A stretch of DNA of 10,540 nt from CAZMGD01 sp964565705. Lineage in GTDB: Bacteria; Actinomycetota; Acidimicrobiia; Acidimicrobiales; Ilumatobacteraceae. The position numbers and the translations under genes are program-made. Shown in pieces: positions 1-8,108 of the stretch. Numbering within the stretch: the stretch's first letter is position 1; the number at the start of each line of letters is the position of its first letter. The stretch is from positions 1 to 10,540 of the forward strand of contig CAZMGD010000127.1 in assembly GCA_964565705.1 (NCBI GenBank), read 5' to 3'. The notes beneath the pieces were generated by a model. That model saw only the letters and a list, made by a program, of their open reading frames with translations, had not been told where the DNA came from and did not search any database.

Positions 1-1
1 G

Positions 2-676
2 CCAGAGGTCCTGCTGGTAGGTGGTGCGCGGCGCGTCTGGGTCGTCAGGGTCCGGATCCCGGCGCACCAGGTAGCCAGGATGTCCGCCGCCGACGCGGGT
101 GGTCTTCATCCGCCGGTTCGCGGCGAGGTCGGCGGGCCCGAGCGAGAGGCCCTGCATGCGCGGCGACGCGGCGCAGATCTCCTCGACGTTGCACACGCCG
201 CGCGCGGTCTCCAGCAGGGCATGGATCAGCACCGGGCGGCTGCGCCGCGCCTTGGCCTCGAGCTGGGCCAGCAGGCGATCGACGTAGTGGATGTCCTCCG
301 GGCCCTCGACCTTGGGGATCATGATCACGTCGATCGCCTCACCGCCCTCGGTGACCGCGGCGACCAGGTCGTCGAGGCCCCACGGCGAGTCCAAGGAGTT
401 GACCCGCGTCCACAGCTGCGTGTCGGGCGACGACCAGTTCTTGGCGACGTCGACGAGCCCGGCGCGCGCCGCCTCCTTGTCCGAGGCCGGCACCGCGTCC
501 TCCAGGTTGGCCAGCAGCACGTCGACCTTGGACGCCATGTCGGGCACCTTGGCGACCATCTTCGGGTTCGATGCCGGGAAGAAGTGGATCATCCGCGACG
601 GGCGCACCGGGATCTCGCGCACCGGCTCGGGGGCACCGACCGCCAACGGACGGAAGAAGTCTTTCGGGGACCGCAT
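2..676 (-). CDS. CoA ester lyase, malyl-CoA/beta-methylmalyl-CoA lyase-like (HpcH/HpaI-CitE family), partial
   Basis: My translation of the minus strand from ATG at 674-676 is open for 225 codons and leaves the window at the left edge, so the C-terminus is missing. Family knowledge: these TIM-barrel, Mg-dependent enzymes cleave or form malyl-CoA or methylmalyl-CoA (acetyl-/propionyl-CoA plus glyoxylate). Visible motifs: NLEDAVPASDKEAAR (residues about 57-71), WTRVNSLDSPW (89-99), IMIPKVEG (118-125), LLETARG (154-160), and SPRMQGLSLGPADLA (171-185) followed by an MKTTRVGGG stretch. Putative Mg ligands are E156 and D183, with R91 as the conserved substrate arginine. The R-E and E-D spacings (65 and 27) equal those I recall for the Rhodobacter malyl-CoA lyase. 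The substrate cannot be fixed from sequence; a CitE-like or malyl-CoA thioesterase role is possible. The gene is divergent from ygfZ, 44 bp away. It has no clear Shine-Dalgarno, but TACCCT lies 7 nt upstream, which suggests a leaderless mRNA. Confidence 0.88.
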   Translation of the reverse strand, partial: MRSPKDFFRPLAVGAPEPVREIPVRPSRMIHFFPASNPKMVAKVPDMASKVDVLLANLEDAVPASDKEAARAGLVDVAKNWSSPDTQLWTRVNSLDSPWGLDDLVAAVTEGGEAIDVIMIPKVEGPEDIHYVDRLLAQLEAKARRSRPVLIHALLETARGVCNVEEICAASPRMQGLSLGPADLAANRRMKTTRVGGGHPGYLVRRDPDPDDPDAPRTTYQQDLW

Positions 677-683
677 GGCGGCC

Positions 684-689
684 AGGGTA
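684..689 (-). promoter_or_regulatory. Putative -10 box (TACCCT) of the CoA ester lyase gene
   Basis: On the minus strand TACCCT fits the TANNNT actinobacterial -10 pattern. Exactly 7 nt (GGCCGCC) separate it from the ATG at 674-676, so transcription would begin at or beside the start codon. No TTGACA-like -35 is visible. This is a prediction from sequence only. Confidence 0.5.
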
Positions 690-707
690 ATCAGCGGGTG
701 CGCCAGG

Positions 708-713
708 GATACT
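708..713 (+). promoter_or_regulatory. Putative -10 box (GATACT) of ygfZ
   Basis: GATACT matches four of six bases of TATAAT. It is followed by 7 nt (GGTCGCC) and then ATG at 721, so the transcript would start at the A of ATG. It departs from TANNNT at its first base and is the weakest of the set. It faces the lyase -10 box with 18 bp between the two hexamers. Confidence 0.4.
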
Positions 714-720
714 GGTCGCC

Positions 721-1446
721 ATGAGCAGCCCGTTCTGGTGCGCCGAGCCTCGCGACGTCGTGTCGGTCGAGGGTCCTGACGCCCTCACCTACCTGCAGTC
801 ACAGCTCAGCCAGGACCTGCGCGACCTCGACGTCGGGGCATCCACCTACTCGCTGGTGCTGCAGCCGGCCGGCAAGGTCGAGGTGCTGGTGCGCGTGCTC
901 CGCAGTGGCGCTGAGTCGTTCGTGCTCGACACCGACCTCGGCGCCGGCGAGGCGCTGCTGGCCCGCCTTGCCCGGTTCAAGATCCGCGTGAAGGCGGAGC
1001 TGGCGCCGCTCGACTGGTCCTGCATCGCCGTCCGCGGTGCGAGCGCGGTGGAGGCGCCGGAAGGTGTGTGGATGGTGACGGCGTGGCGCGGCGACGTCGA
1101 CCTGCTCGGCCCGGCGGTGATGCCGCCAGCCGGGATCCGGGAGGGAACCGACGCCGAACTGCTCGCGGCGAGGGTCGAGGCGGTGTGGCCGGTTGCCGGC
1201 GTGGACTACGAGGTCGGCGCCGCGATCCCGGCGTCGCTCGGGGTCACCGCCGAGGCGGTCAGCTTCACCAAGGGCTGCTACCCCGGCCAGGAGCTCGTCG
1301 AGCGGATGGACAGCCGCGGCGCCCAGGCCCCCCGGTCGCTCCAGGTCATCGACGTCCCGCCCGGCACCGCCCCCGGCGACGAGGTCGGCGGCGCCACGGT
1401 GACCACCGTGTCGCGCACCCGAGCCATCGCCCTGACGCACCGCTGA
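721..1446 (+). CDS. ygfZ: YgfZ/GcvT-fold folate-binding protein (Fe-S cluster assembly/repair), short form
   Basis: The gene encodes 241 residues. Family knowledge: YgfZ (IBA57-type) proteins bind tetrahydrofolate and support assembly or repair of certain Fe-S enzymes in the cytosol. The diagnostic motif KGCYPGQE is at residues 184-191, with the signature cysteine at C186, and is followed by RMDSRG. The N-terminal LTYLQSQLSQDL segment and a GKVEVLVRVL strand match the GcvT-like fold. The ATG at 721 is chosen because it is the first start and has a -10-like hexamer 7 nt upstream. Many homologues exceed 300 residues; this one stops just after the IALTHR stretch, where the family usually has one more short strand and a tail, so the C-terminal region looks reduced but not frameshifted. 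It is divergent from the lyase and convergent with the M50 protease, with hairpin repeats directly after its stop. Confidence 0.88.
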   Translation: MSSPFWCAEPRDVVSVEGPDALTYLQSQLSQDLRDLDVGASTYSLVLQPAGKVEVLVRVLRSGAESFVLDTDLGAGEALLARLARFKIRVKAELAPLDWSCIAVRGASAVEAPEGVWMVTAWRGDVDLLGPAVMPPAGIREGTDAELLAARVEAVWPVAGVDYEVGAAIPASLGVTAEAVSFTKGCYPGQELVERMDSRGAQAPRSLQVIDVPPGTAPGDEVGGATVTTVSRTRAIALTHR

Positions 1447-1454
1447 CGCGAGAC

Positions 1455-1510
1455 GGTGTCAGAAGTTCGGCGCCTGTGAGCCAGGTCGCGCCGCCGCCGG
1501 TTCTGACACC
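1455..1510. repeat. 56-bp hairpin repeat element, copy 1
   Basis: The element is bounded by a perfect 10-bp inverted repeat, GGTGTCAGAA (1455-1464) and TTCTGACACC (1501-1510). Inside, GCCTG (1472-1476) and CAGGT (1482-1486) can form a second stem around a 5-nt loop TGAGC, so the unit can fold over much of its length. A second copy begins 88 bp downstream with one base different. It starts 8 bp after the ygfZ stop. It could be a dispersed REP/MITE-like repeat or a locally duplicated terminator; no coding content is evident. Confidence 0.85.
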
Positions 1511-1518
1511 CACCCGCA

Positions 1519-1541
1519 CGGCACACCGACGGGGTGTGCCG
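1519..1541. terminator. Hairpin between the two 56-bp repeats, possible bidirectional terminator
   Basis: CGGCACACC (1519-1527) pairs perfectly with GGTGTGCCG (1533-1541) around a 5-nt loop. It lies between the convergent ygfZ and M50 protease genes. There is no T-run on either side, so it would be the U-less hairpin type proposed for GC-rich actinobacteria. It may instead be a spacer belonging to the repeat array. Confidence 0.5.
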
Positions 1542-1542
1542 G

Positions 1543-1598
1543 GGTGTCAGAAGTTCGGCACCTGTGAGCCAGGTCGCGCCGCCGCCGGTTCTGACACC
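1543..1598. repeat. 56-bp hairpin repeat element, copy 2
   Basis: This copy is identical to copy 1 except at element position 18, A1560 in place of G1472. It has the same 10-bp ends, GGTGTCAGAA (1543-1552) and TTCTGACACC (1589-1598). The substituted base faces T1574 in the inner stem, so a G-U pair in copy 1 becomes an A-U pair here and the fold is kept. It ends 19 bp before the stop codon of the M50 protease gene, which comes from the other side. Confidence 0.85.
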
Positions 1599-1617
1599 CC
1601 GCCCGCGACCGAGAAGA

Positions 1618-2835
1618 TCAGCGCGGCCCGGCGAGCGCAGCGAGCTCGCCATAGGCGTGGATCGCGGCTTGGACGAGGGGGCGACCGTTGGCGTCGGCGG
1701 ACTCGGCGGTGCTCAGCCACTGTCGGGCGAGGCCGACGTTGCCGAGGGCAGCCACGCTGCGGGCCACCTGGATCGCGACGGCCGCGTTGGGTGAGCGGGT
1801 GTAGGCCGCCGCGCCGTAGCGGGCCGCCTGGTCGTACTCGCCGAGCTGGTTGAACACGCTGACCAGCACCCGCTCTGCGTAGGGGTTGCCGTACGGCAGC
1901 GGCATCGGCAGCACCTGGGTGATCGCCTCCAGCGACCGCGGCGGGGCCGCGTCCGGTGGCAGCCAGGTCGCGCTGTGGCCGCCCGGCGCGCTGAGGTCGT
2001 CGACCATGATCCGCTGCGCCCGGTCCAGGTCGCCCGCCTGCAGGGCCTGGTGGGCGGCGAACCACGGGCTGAGGGACTGCCCCGGCTGGAGGAGGCCGGG
2101 CCTGCCCGTCTCCCAGGCATGGCGCTCGGCGTTCAGCGCCATCAGGTAGGCGCGGTGGGCGTCTTGCTGGCGAGCCTCGGGCGAGGACTGCCGGGTTGCC
2201 GACAGCGCCTGGAGCTGGAACACGAGCAGGATCGCGGCGAACGGGGCGAGCGGCCGGAACTGGTCGTCAAGCGCGAGGACGATCACGCCCCCGAGCGTCA
2301 GCGGCAGGCTGAGCGTCGACATGATCCGGTTGCCCTTGCCCGGAGCGACGAAGTCGAGGCCGGCGGCGGCGATGCTGCCGCCGTCGAGCGGCATCACCGG
2401 GATCAGGTTCAGCAGACCGATCATCGGGCCCGCCCACCAGACGGCGAAGGCGGCTTGGCTGCCGGCCACCGAGGCCCGCGACGTGGGGTCGACACCCATC
2501 GCGGCGAGGATCGCGAGACCGATCGTGATCTGCACGGCGGGACCGGCGAACGCGATGCCGGCACGCTCCCAGCGCTTCAGGCGACGGGTGGGAACGAACG
2601 ACGCGTAGCCGGCGAGGAAGTCGAGCGCGATCTCGGCCTTGGCCCCGGTCGCCCGGGCAGCGATCGCGTGACCGAGCTCGTGGGCCAGCGTGAAGCCAGC
2701 GATCGCCCCCGCCATCCAGAGGCCGAGCGAACCGCCCGACACGACGACGATGAGCAGCAGGAACAGCACGAAGCCGGCGCGCACCTGGACGGGGAACCCC
2801 AAGACCCGCAAGCCCCGTTGGTCAGCCACGGGCAT
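1618..2835 (-). CDS. M50 (site-2) membrane metalloprotease with TPR-like C-terminal domain
   Basis: The gene encodes 405 residues from ATG 2833-2835. M50 proteases cut substrates within the membrane. The zinc motif HELGH is at residues 52-56 and the third-ligand motif NLIPVMPLDGG at 143-153, giving H52, H56 and D151 as ligands with E53 catalytic. Hydrophobic segments lie at about 20-35, 38-60, 92-114, 127-148, 174-190 and 196-211. There is no PDZ domain. From about 220 to the end the protein is soluble and alpha-helical, with a TPR-like FNQLGEYDQAARYGAAAY repeat near the C-terminus. The substrate is unknown. Start choice: a TAGAGT hexamer ends 1 nt before the ATG but exactly 7 nt before GTG at 2827-2829 (codon 3). 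If the mRNA is leaderless, the true start is that GTG and the protein has 403 residues. It is divergent from ppdK. Confidence 0.9.
   Translation of the reverse strand: MPVADQRGLRVLGFPVQVRAGFVLFLLLIVVVSGGSLGLWMAGAIAGFTLAHELGHAIAARATGAKAEIALDFLAGYASFVPTRRLKRWERAGIAFAGPAVQITIGLAILAAMGVDPTSRASVAGSQAAFAVWWAGPMIGLLNLIPVMPLDGGSIAAAGLDFVAPGKGNRIMSTLSLPLTLGGVIVLALDDQFRPLAPFAAILLVFQLQALSATRQSSPEARQQDAHRAYLMALNAERHAWETGRPGLLQPGQSLSPWFAAHQALQAGDLDRAQRIMVDDLSAPGGHSATWLPPDAAPPRSLEAITQVLPMPLPYGNPYAERVLVSVFNQLGEYDQAARYGAAAYTRSPNAAVAIQVARSVAALGNVGLARQWLSTAESADANGRPLVQAAIHAYGELAALAGPR
1631..1645 (+). repeat. 15-bp GC-rich motif GCGAGCGCAGCGAGC, copy 1
   Basis: The motif lies inside the last codons of the M50 protease gene, where it contributes to ELAALAG. 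The same 15 bases occur inverted at 8043-8057, just upstream of dnaG. It consists of two GCGAGC units separated by GCA. Confidence 0.5.
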
Positions 2836-2836
2836 G

Positions 2837-2842
2837 ACTCTA
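2837..2842 (-). promoter_or_regulatory. Putative -10 box (TAGAGT) of the M50 protease gene
   Basis: On the minus strand TAGAGT fits TANNNT. It ends 7 nt before an in-frame GTG (2827-2829), the spacing seen at other starts here, but only 1 nt before the first ATG. It occupies exactly the hexamer position expected for the -35 box of the opposing ppdK promoter with a 17-bp spacer. Confidence 0.5.
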
Positions 2843-2859
2843 TGCGGGGGTCGCCGTCA

Positions 2860-2865
2860 TAGACT
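2860..2865 (+). promoter_or_regulatory. ppdK: Putative -10 box (TAGACT) of ppdK
   Basis: TAGACT fits TANNNT and is followed by 8 nt (CCCGCCCC) and then the GTG start at 2874. It is nearly the mirror image of the opposing TAGAGT box, with exactly 17 bp between the two hexamers. No purine-rich Shine-Dalgarno precedes the GTG. Confidence 0.55.
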
Positions 2866-2873
2866 CCCGCCCC

Positions 2874-5537
<2,664 letters not shown>

Positions 5538-5546
5538 CCCAGCGTT

Positions 5547-5590
5547 CTCGGGAGCATTTCGGGTGCTCTGGCGCCCGATTTGCTCCCGAG
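5547..5590. terminator. Bidirectional hairpin terminator between ppdK and the RCC1-repeat gene
   Basis: A 10-bp perfect stem, CTCGGGAGCA (5547-5556) with TGCTCCCGAG (5581-5590), encloses a 2x2 internal loop and a second stem TCGGG (5559-5563) with CCCGA (5574-5578). It lies 10 bp after the ppdK stop and 11 bp before the stop of the convergent gene. Neither side has a U-run, so it is a U-less hairpin usable in both directions. Confidence 0.75.
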
Positions 5591-5600
5591 TTCAGGTGGG

Positions 5601-7973
5601 TCAGGGGATCTTGACCGCGACGGGGGAGCCCGAGCTGGTGGTGGTGCCGTCGCCGAGCTCGCCGAAGCCGTTGTGGCCCCAGCAGCGCGCCGTACCGTCG
5701 GCCAGAGCGGCGCACGTGCTGAGCCTGCCGACGGCGACGCCCACGCCGTCCGTGATCCCGGCGACGGGCACCGGGGTGGTGCTCAGGGCGTCGTTCGACC
5801 CGTTGCCCAGTGAGCGGTTGGCATTGTTGCCCCAGCAGTAGGCGTAGCCCACCGTCGTCGTCACGCACGAGCGGCTCGGCCCGGCAGCGATGCTCGTCAC
5901 CGGCGCCGGGAGTCCGACGACCACCGCCGGCACGAGCCGCGGGTCCGTGTCGGCAGTGCCGAGCCGGCCGTCGGGATTGGCGCCCCAGCAGCGGACGCTG
6001 CCGTCGACCAGCGCGGCGCACGTGTGATGGGTGCCTGCGCTCGCCGCGGTGACGCCGATCAACCCGGTGTCGGTGGCTGCGGTCGCGTTCGCCGTGTTGC
6101 CGATACCCAGTTCGCCGAGGCCGTTCTCCCCCCAGCACCGCAGGCCGCCGGTGGCGAGGACGGCGCACGTGTGGTCGCCACCCGCGGTCACCGCGACGGC
6201 CGGGGCGTCGAGACCCACCACGGTCACCGGGGTGCCGGTGTTGCTGGTGGTGCCGTTGCCGAGCTGCCCGTCGCTGTTGGCGCCCCAGCACCTGAGGCTG
6301 CCATCGGTGAGCACGGCGCAGGCGTGGGCGCGGCCGGCCGCAACCGCGGTCACCCCGCTGATCCCGAGCACGGGCCTCGCGTCCGGCCGTGCTGTCACGG
6401 TGCCGTCACCGAGCTGCCCGGACTCGTTCTGACCCCAGCAGCTGACCGTCGCCGAGCGGAGCACGGCGCAGGAGAACGCGTCGCCCGCGGCGACGGCCAC
6501 GGTGCCGGTCGTGCCGGCGACGGCGGCGGGGCTCGGCTGCGTTCCGCCCGCGACCTGCCCGGTCTGGCCACTCAGGTTGTCCCCCCAGCACCACGCGTTC
6601 GCGTCCCGACCGACCGCGCAGGCGTGGGCGGAGATCGCGCCGCCGACATCGAGCGCGGTCTGCTGCTGGGCGGTGCTGCCGAACCATCCGAGCACGTCGA
6701 TGATCAGCCGCGACTGGCCGGATTCGTTGAACACGTTGACCTCGCCGTTCGCCCCGACCTTGACGACGACGGCGTTGGCGACCGTCTGCCCGGCGCGGAC
6801 GTTGAGGCTCGACGCGTTCGGCCGGGGCACGCCGCCGGGTGACACCGTGATGAACGACGTCGCCGTGGGCTCGGTGATCGTGACGTTGAGCACGACGGCG
6901 GCCACCGCCGCCGCGGGAAGGCCCGCCCGTCCGACGATCCGGATCGGTCGCGACTCGCCGGGCGCGAGCACGGCGTCGCCACGATCAGCTCCGTCCACGG
7001 TCACGCCGCTGGCTCGGAAGTCGGCGATCCGAGCGGGTGTGATCGGCTGGTAGCTGCCATCCGCCGTGAACCAGCCGACGACGTCGACGATGAGGTGCGT
7101 CGCGCCGGATTCGTTGTAGAGCGACACCTCCCCGCCGCTGCCGACGCCGACCGTGACCAGGTTGGCGACGGTCGCGCCGGACGTCATGTTGAGGTTCGAC
7201 GCGTTCGGCCGGGCGGTCCCGCTCGGCCAGACCGTCACGTAGGACGTCGCGGTCGGTTCGGTGACGGTCACGTTCAGCGCGACGGCGGCAGCGCCGTCGG
7301 GCACGTCGCCGCGGCCGGAGACGCGCAGGGCGATCGCCGAGTTCGCTCCCACCGCTCCGATCCCGGCGTACGCACCGTCGATCGTGGACGCACCGGTCCG
7401 CGTGTCCATCAGGCGTGACGGAACCGTCGGACTGAAGCCACCGCCCGCCGCGAACCAGCCGGCGACGTCGAGGATGAGGAACGTGTCTCCGGCGTCGTTG
7501 TAGACCGACACCTTCCCGTCGGTGCCGACACCGACGATGATCGAGTTGGCGACCGTCATGCCGTCGGTGGTGTTCAAGGTGGAGGCGTTCGGCCGGGCAG
7601 CGCCGGTCGGCCACACGGTCACGTAGGTGGTCGCCGTCGGGCCGGTCGCGGTGACGTTGAGCACGACCGCGGCGACGCCTGTCGCGGGCACGCCACCGCG
7701 ACCCGTCACCTCGACGTCAAGGGAGCTTGCGGCGCCGAGCGGGCCCGTGCCGACGTAGCGGTTGTCGATCGTCTGGGTGCCCGGGCGGGTGTCGAGCAGC
7801 CGGGCCGGCGTCAGGGCCTGGAGCCCGGCCCCCGGCCGTGCCGGAGCGGCACGGACATCCGACGGCGAGACCCCGGCGACCATCCCGGCGAGGGTGATCG
7901 TGACGACGACGGCGAGCGCGGCCCGCCATCCGCCGATGGTGGTGGTCCCGTTGCTGGTCCGCGCGTGCCGCAA
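5601..7973 (-). CDS. Secreted protein: three ~128-residue repeats plus seven-bladed RCC1 propeller
   Basis: The gene encodes 790 residues. The N-terminus has a basic segment, a hydrophobic core (about 18-35) and a plausible cleavage site near VRA-AP (about 42-43), so it is probably exported. Residues about 54-431 are three tandem repeats, each opening with an ARLLDTR-like motif and closing with DV-x-GWF (W173, W301, W430). Their middles share RGGVP, VLNVT, PTAT-YVTVWP, ARPNAS and TVAN. I recognise this as a recurrent actinobacterial surface repeat but cannot name the family. Residues about 442-790 hold seven RCC1-type blades of about 50 residues, each with C-x9-C-W-G and most with GQLG- or GELG-like turns; seven is a full propeller. 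The fourteen cysteines fall only in the blades. There is no LPxTG or C-terminal membrane anchor. Function is unknown; a binding or adhesion role is inference. The start is TTG at 7971-7973, supported by a -10 box 7 nt upstream; no better start was seen. Confidence 0.85.
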   Translation of the reverse strand: MRHARTSNGTTTIGGWRAALAVVVTITLAGMVAGVSPSDVRAAPARPGAGLQALTPARLLDTRPGTQTIDNRYVGTGPLGAASSLDVEVTGRGGVPATGVAAVVLNVTATGPTATTYVTVWPTGAARPNASTLNTTDGMTVANSIIVGVGTDGKVSVYNDAGDTFLILDVAGWFAAGGGFSPTVPSRLMDTRTGASTIDGAYAGIGAVGANSAIALRVSGRGDVPDGAAAVALNVTVTEPTATSYVTVWPSGTARPNASNLNMTSGATVANLVTVGVGSGGEVSLYNESGATHLIVDVVGWFTADGSYQPITPARIADFRASGVTVDGADRGDAVLAPGESRPIRIVGRAGLPAAAVAAVVLNVTITEPTATSFITVSPGGVPRPNASSLNVRAGQTVANAVVVKVGANGEVNVFNESGQSRLIIDVLGWFGSTAQQQTALDVGGAISAHACAVGRDANAWCWGDNLSGQTGQVAGGTQPSPAAVAGTTGTVAVAAGDAFSCAVLRSATVSCWGQNESGQLGDGTVTARPDARPVLGISGVTAVAAGRAHACAVLTDGSLRCWGANSDGQLGNGTTSNTGTPVTVVGLDAPAVAVTAGGDHTCAVLATGGLRCWGENGLGELGIGNTANATAATDTGLIGVTAASAGTHHTCAALVDGSVRCWGANPDGRLGTADTDPRLVPAVVVGLPAPVTSIAAGPSRSCVTTTVGYAYCWGNNANRSLGNGSNDALSTTPVPVAGITDGVGVAVGRLSTCAALADGTARCWGHNGFGELGDGTTTSSGSPVAVKIP
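5604..6650 (-). repeat. Seven RCC1-type blade repeats within the secreted protein
   Basis: The seven units are recognised by HACAV/CWGDN, FSCAV/CWGQN, HACAV/CWGAN, HTCAV/CWGEN, HTCAA/CWGAN, RSCVT/CWGNN and STCAA/CWGHN, in protein order. In each unit the cysteines are ten residues apart (C452/C462 and C502/C512 in the first two). Confidence 0.85.
6681..7814 (-). repeat. Three tandem ~128-residue coding repeats within the secreted protein
   Basis: The closing tryptophans of the three units fall at residues 173, 301 and 430, a period of 128-129 residues. The third unit has diverged most: its opening motif is ARIADFR where the others have RLLDTR or RLMDTR. Confidence 0.8.
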
Positions 7974-7980
7974 GCGCCCG

Positions 7981-7986
7981 ACGTTA
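7981..7986 (-). promoter_or_regulatory. Putative -10 box (TAACGT) of the RCC1-repeat gene
   Basis: On the minus strand TAACGT fits TANNNT and is followed by 7 nt (CGGGCGC) and then TTG at 7971-7973. It supports the TTG as a leaderless start. No -35 resembling TTGACA is visible. Confidence 0.5.
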
Positions 7987-8021
7987 GCGCCGCGGCCCGG
8001 ACGTGATCCGTCGCCGGTCGG

Positions 8022-8065
8022 CGCTTCGAAGCGTCACTGGGTGCTCGCTGCGCTCGCGAAGCGTC
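8022..8065. repeat. Palindrome and direct repeat upstream of dnaG
   Basis: CGCTTCGAAGCG (8022-8033) is a perfect 12-bp palindrome. Its right half, extended as CGAAGCGTC (8027-8035), recurs at 8057-8065, 30 bp downstream. The cluster lies between the divergent RCC1-repeat and dnaG promoters. It could be an operator or a hairpin; nothing identifies a binding protein. Confidence 0.5.
8043..8057 (-). repeat. 15-bp GC-rich motif GCGAGCGCAGCGAGC, copy 2 (inverted)
   Basis: This is the exact reverse complement of the motif at 1631-1645. Here it is intergenic and lies between the two CGAAGCGTC repeats upstream of dnaG. Confidence 0.5.
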
Positions 8066-8095
8066 GGTGCCCGTCGCGCGCAGCGGGACGACACG

Positions 8096-8101
8096 TAGCC
8101 T
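8096..8101 (+). promoter_or_regulatory. dnaG: Putative -10 box (TAGCCT) of the dnaG-rpoD operon
   Basis: TAGCCT fits TANNNT and is followed by 7 nt (CCGTCCG) and then ATG at 8109. It favours the ATG at 8109 over the upstream in-frame GTG at 8067, and suggests that dnaG is translated from a leaderless mRNA. Confidence 0.55.
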
Positions 8102-8108
8102 CCGTCCG

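Noticed and set aside
80..779. Plus-strand frames of 214 and 162 codons at the left edge
   Set aside because: The minus strand carries a clear CoA ester lyase with E156/D183 metal ligands through this region; the plus frames have no family features.
1455..1598. The two 56-bp units as a minimal CRISPR array
   Set aside because: There are only two copies, with long terminal inverted repeats, a 32-bp spacer that is itself a hairpin, and no cas genes nearby.
1455..1598. The paired repeats as an insertion sequence or its remnant
   Set aside because: No transposase coding sequence and no target-site duplication is visible. A MITE or REP origin is left open as a finding.
6024..6842. A 272-codon plus-strand frame across the RCC1-repeat gene
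   Set aside because: It is antisense to a coherent repeat protein and its own apparent repetition simply mirrors that gene.
8067..8108. A longer DnaG starting at GTG 8067
   Set aside because: The extension overlaps the -10 box at 8096-8101 and has no family similarity. ATG 8109 places the zinc ligands at the usual positions.
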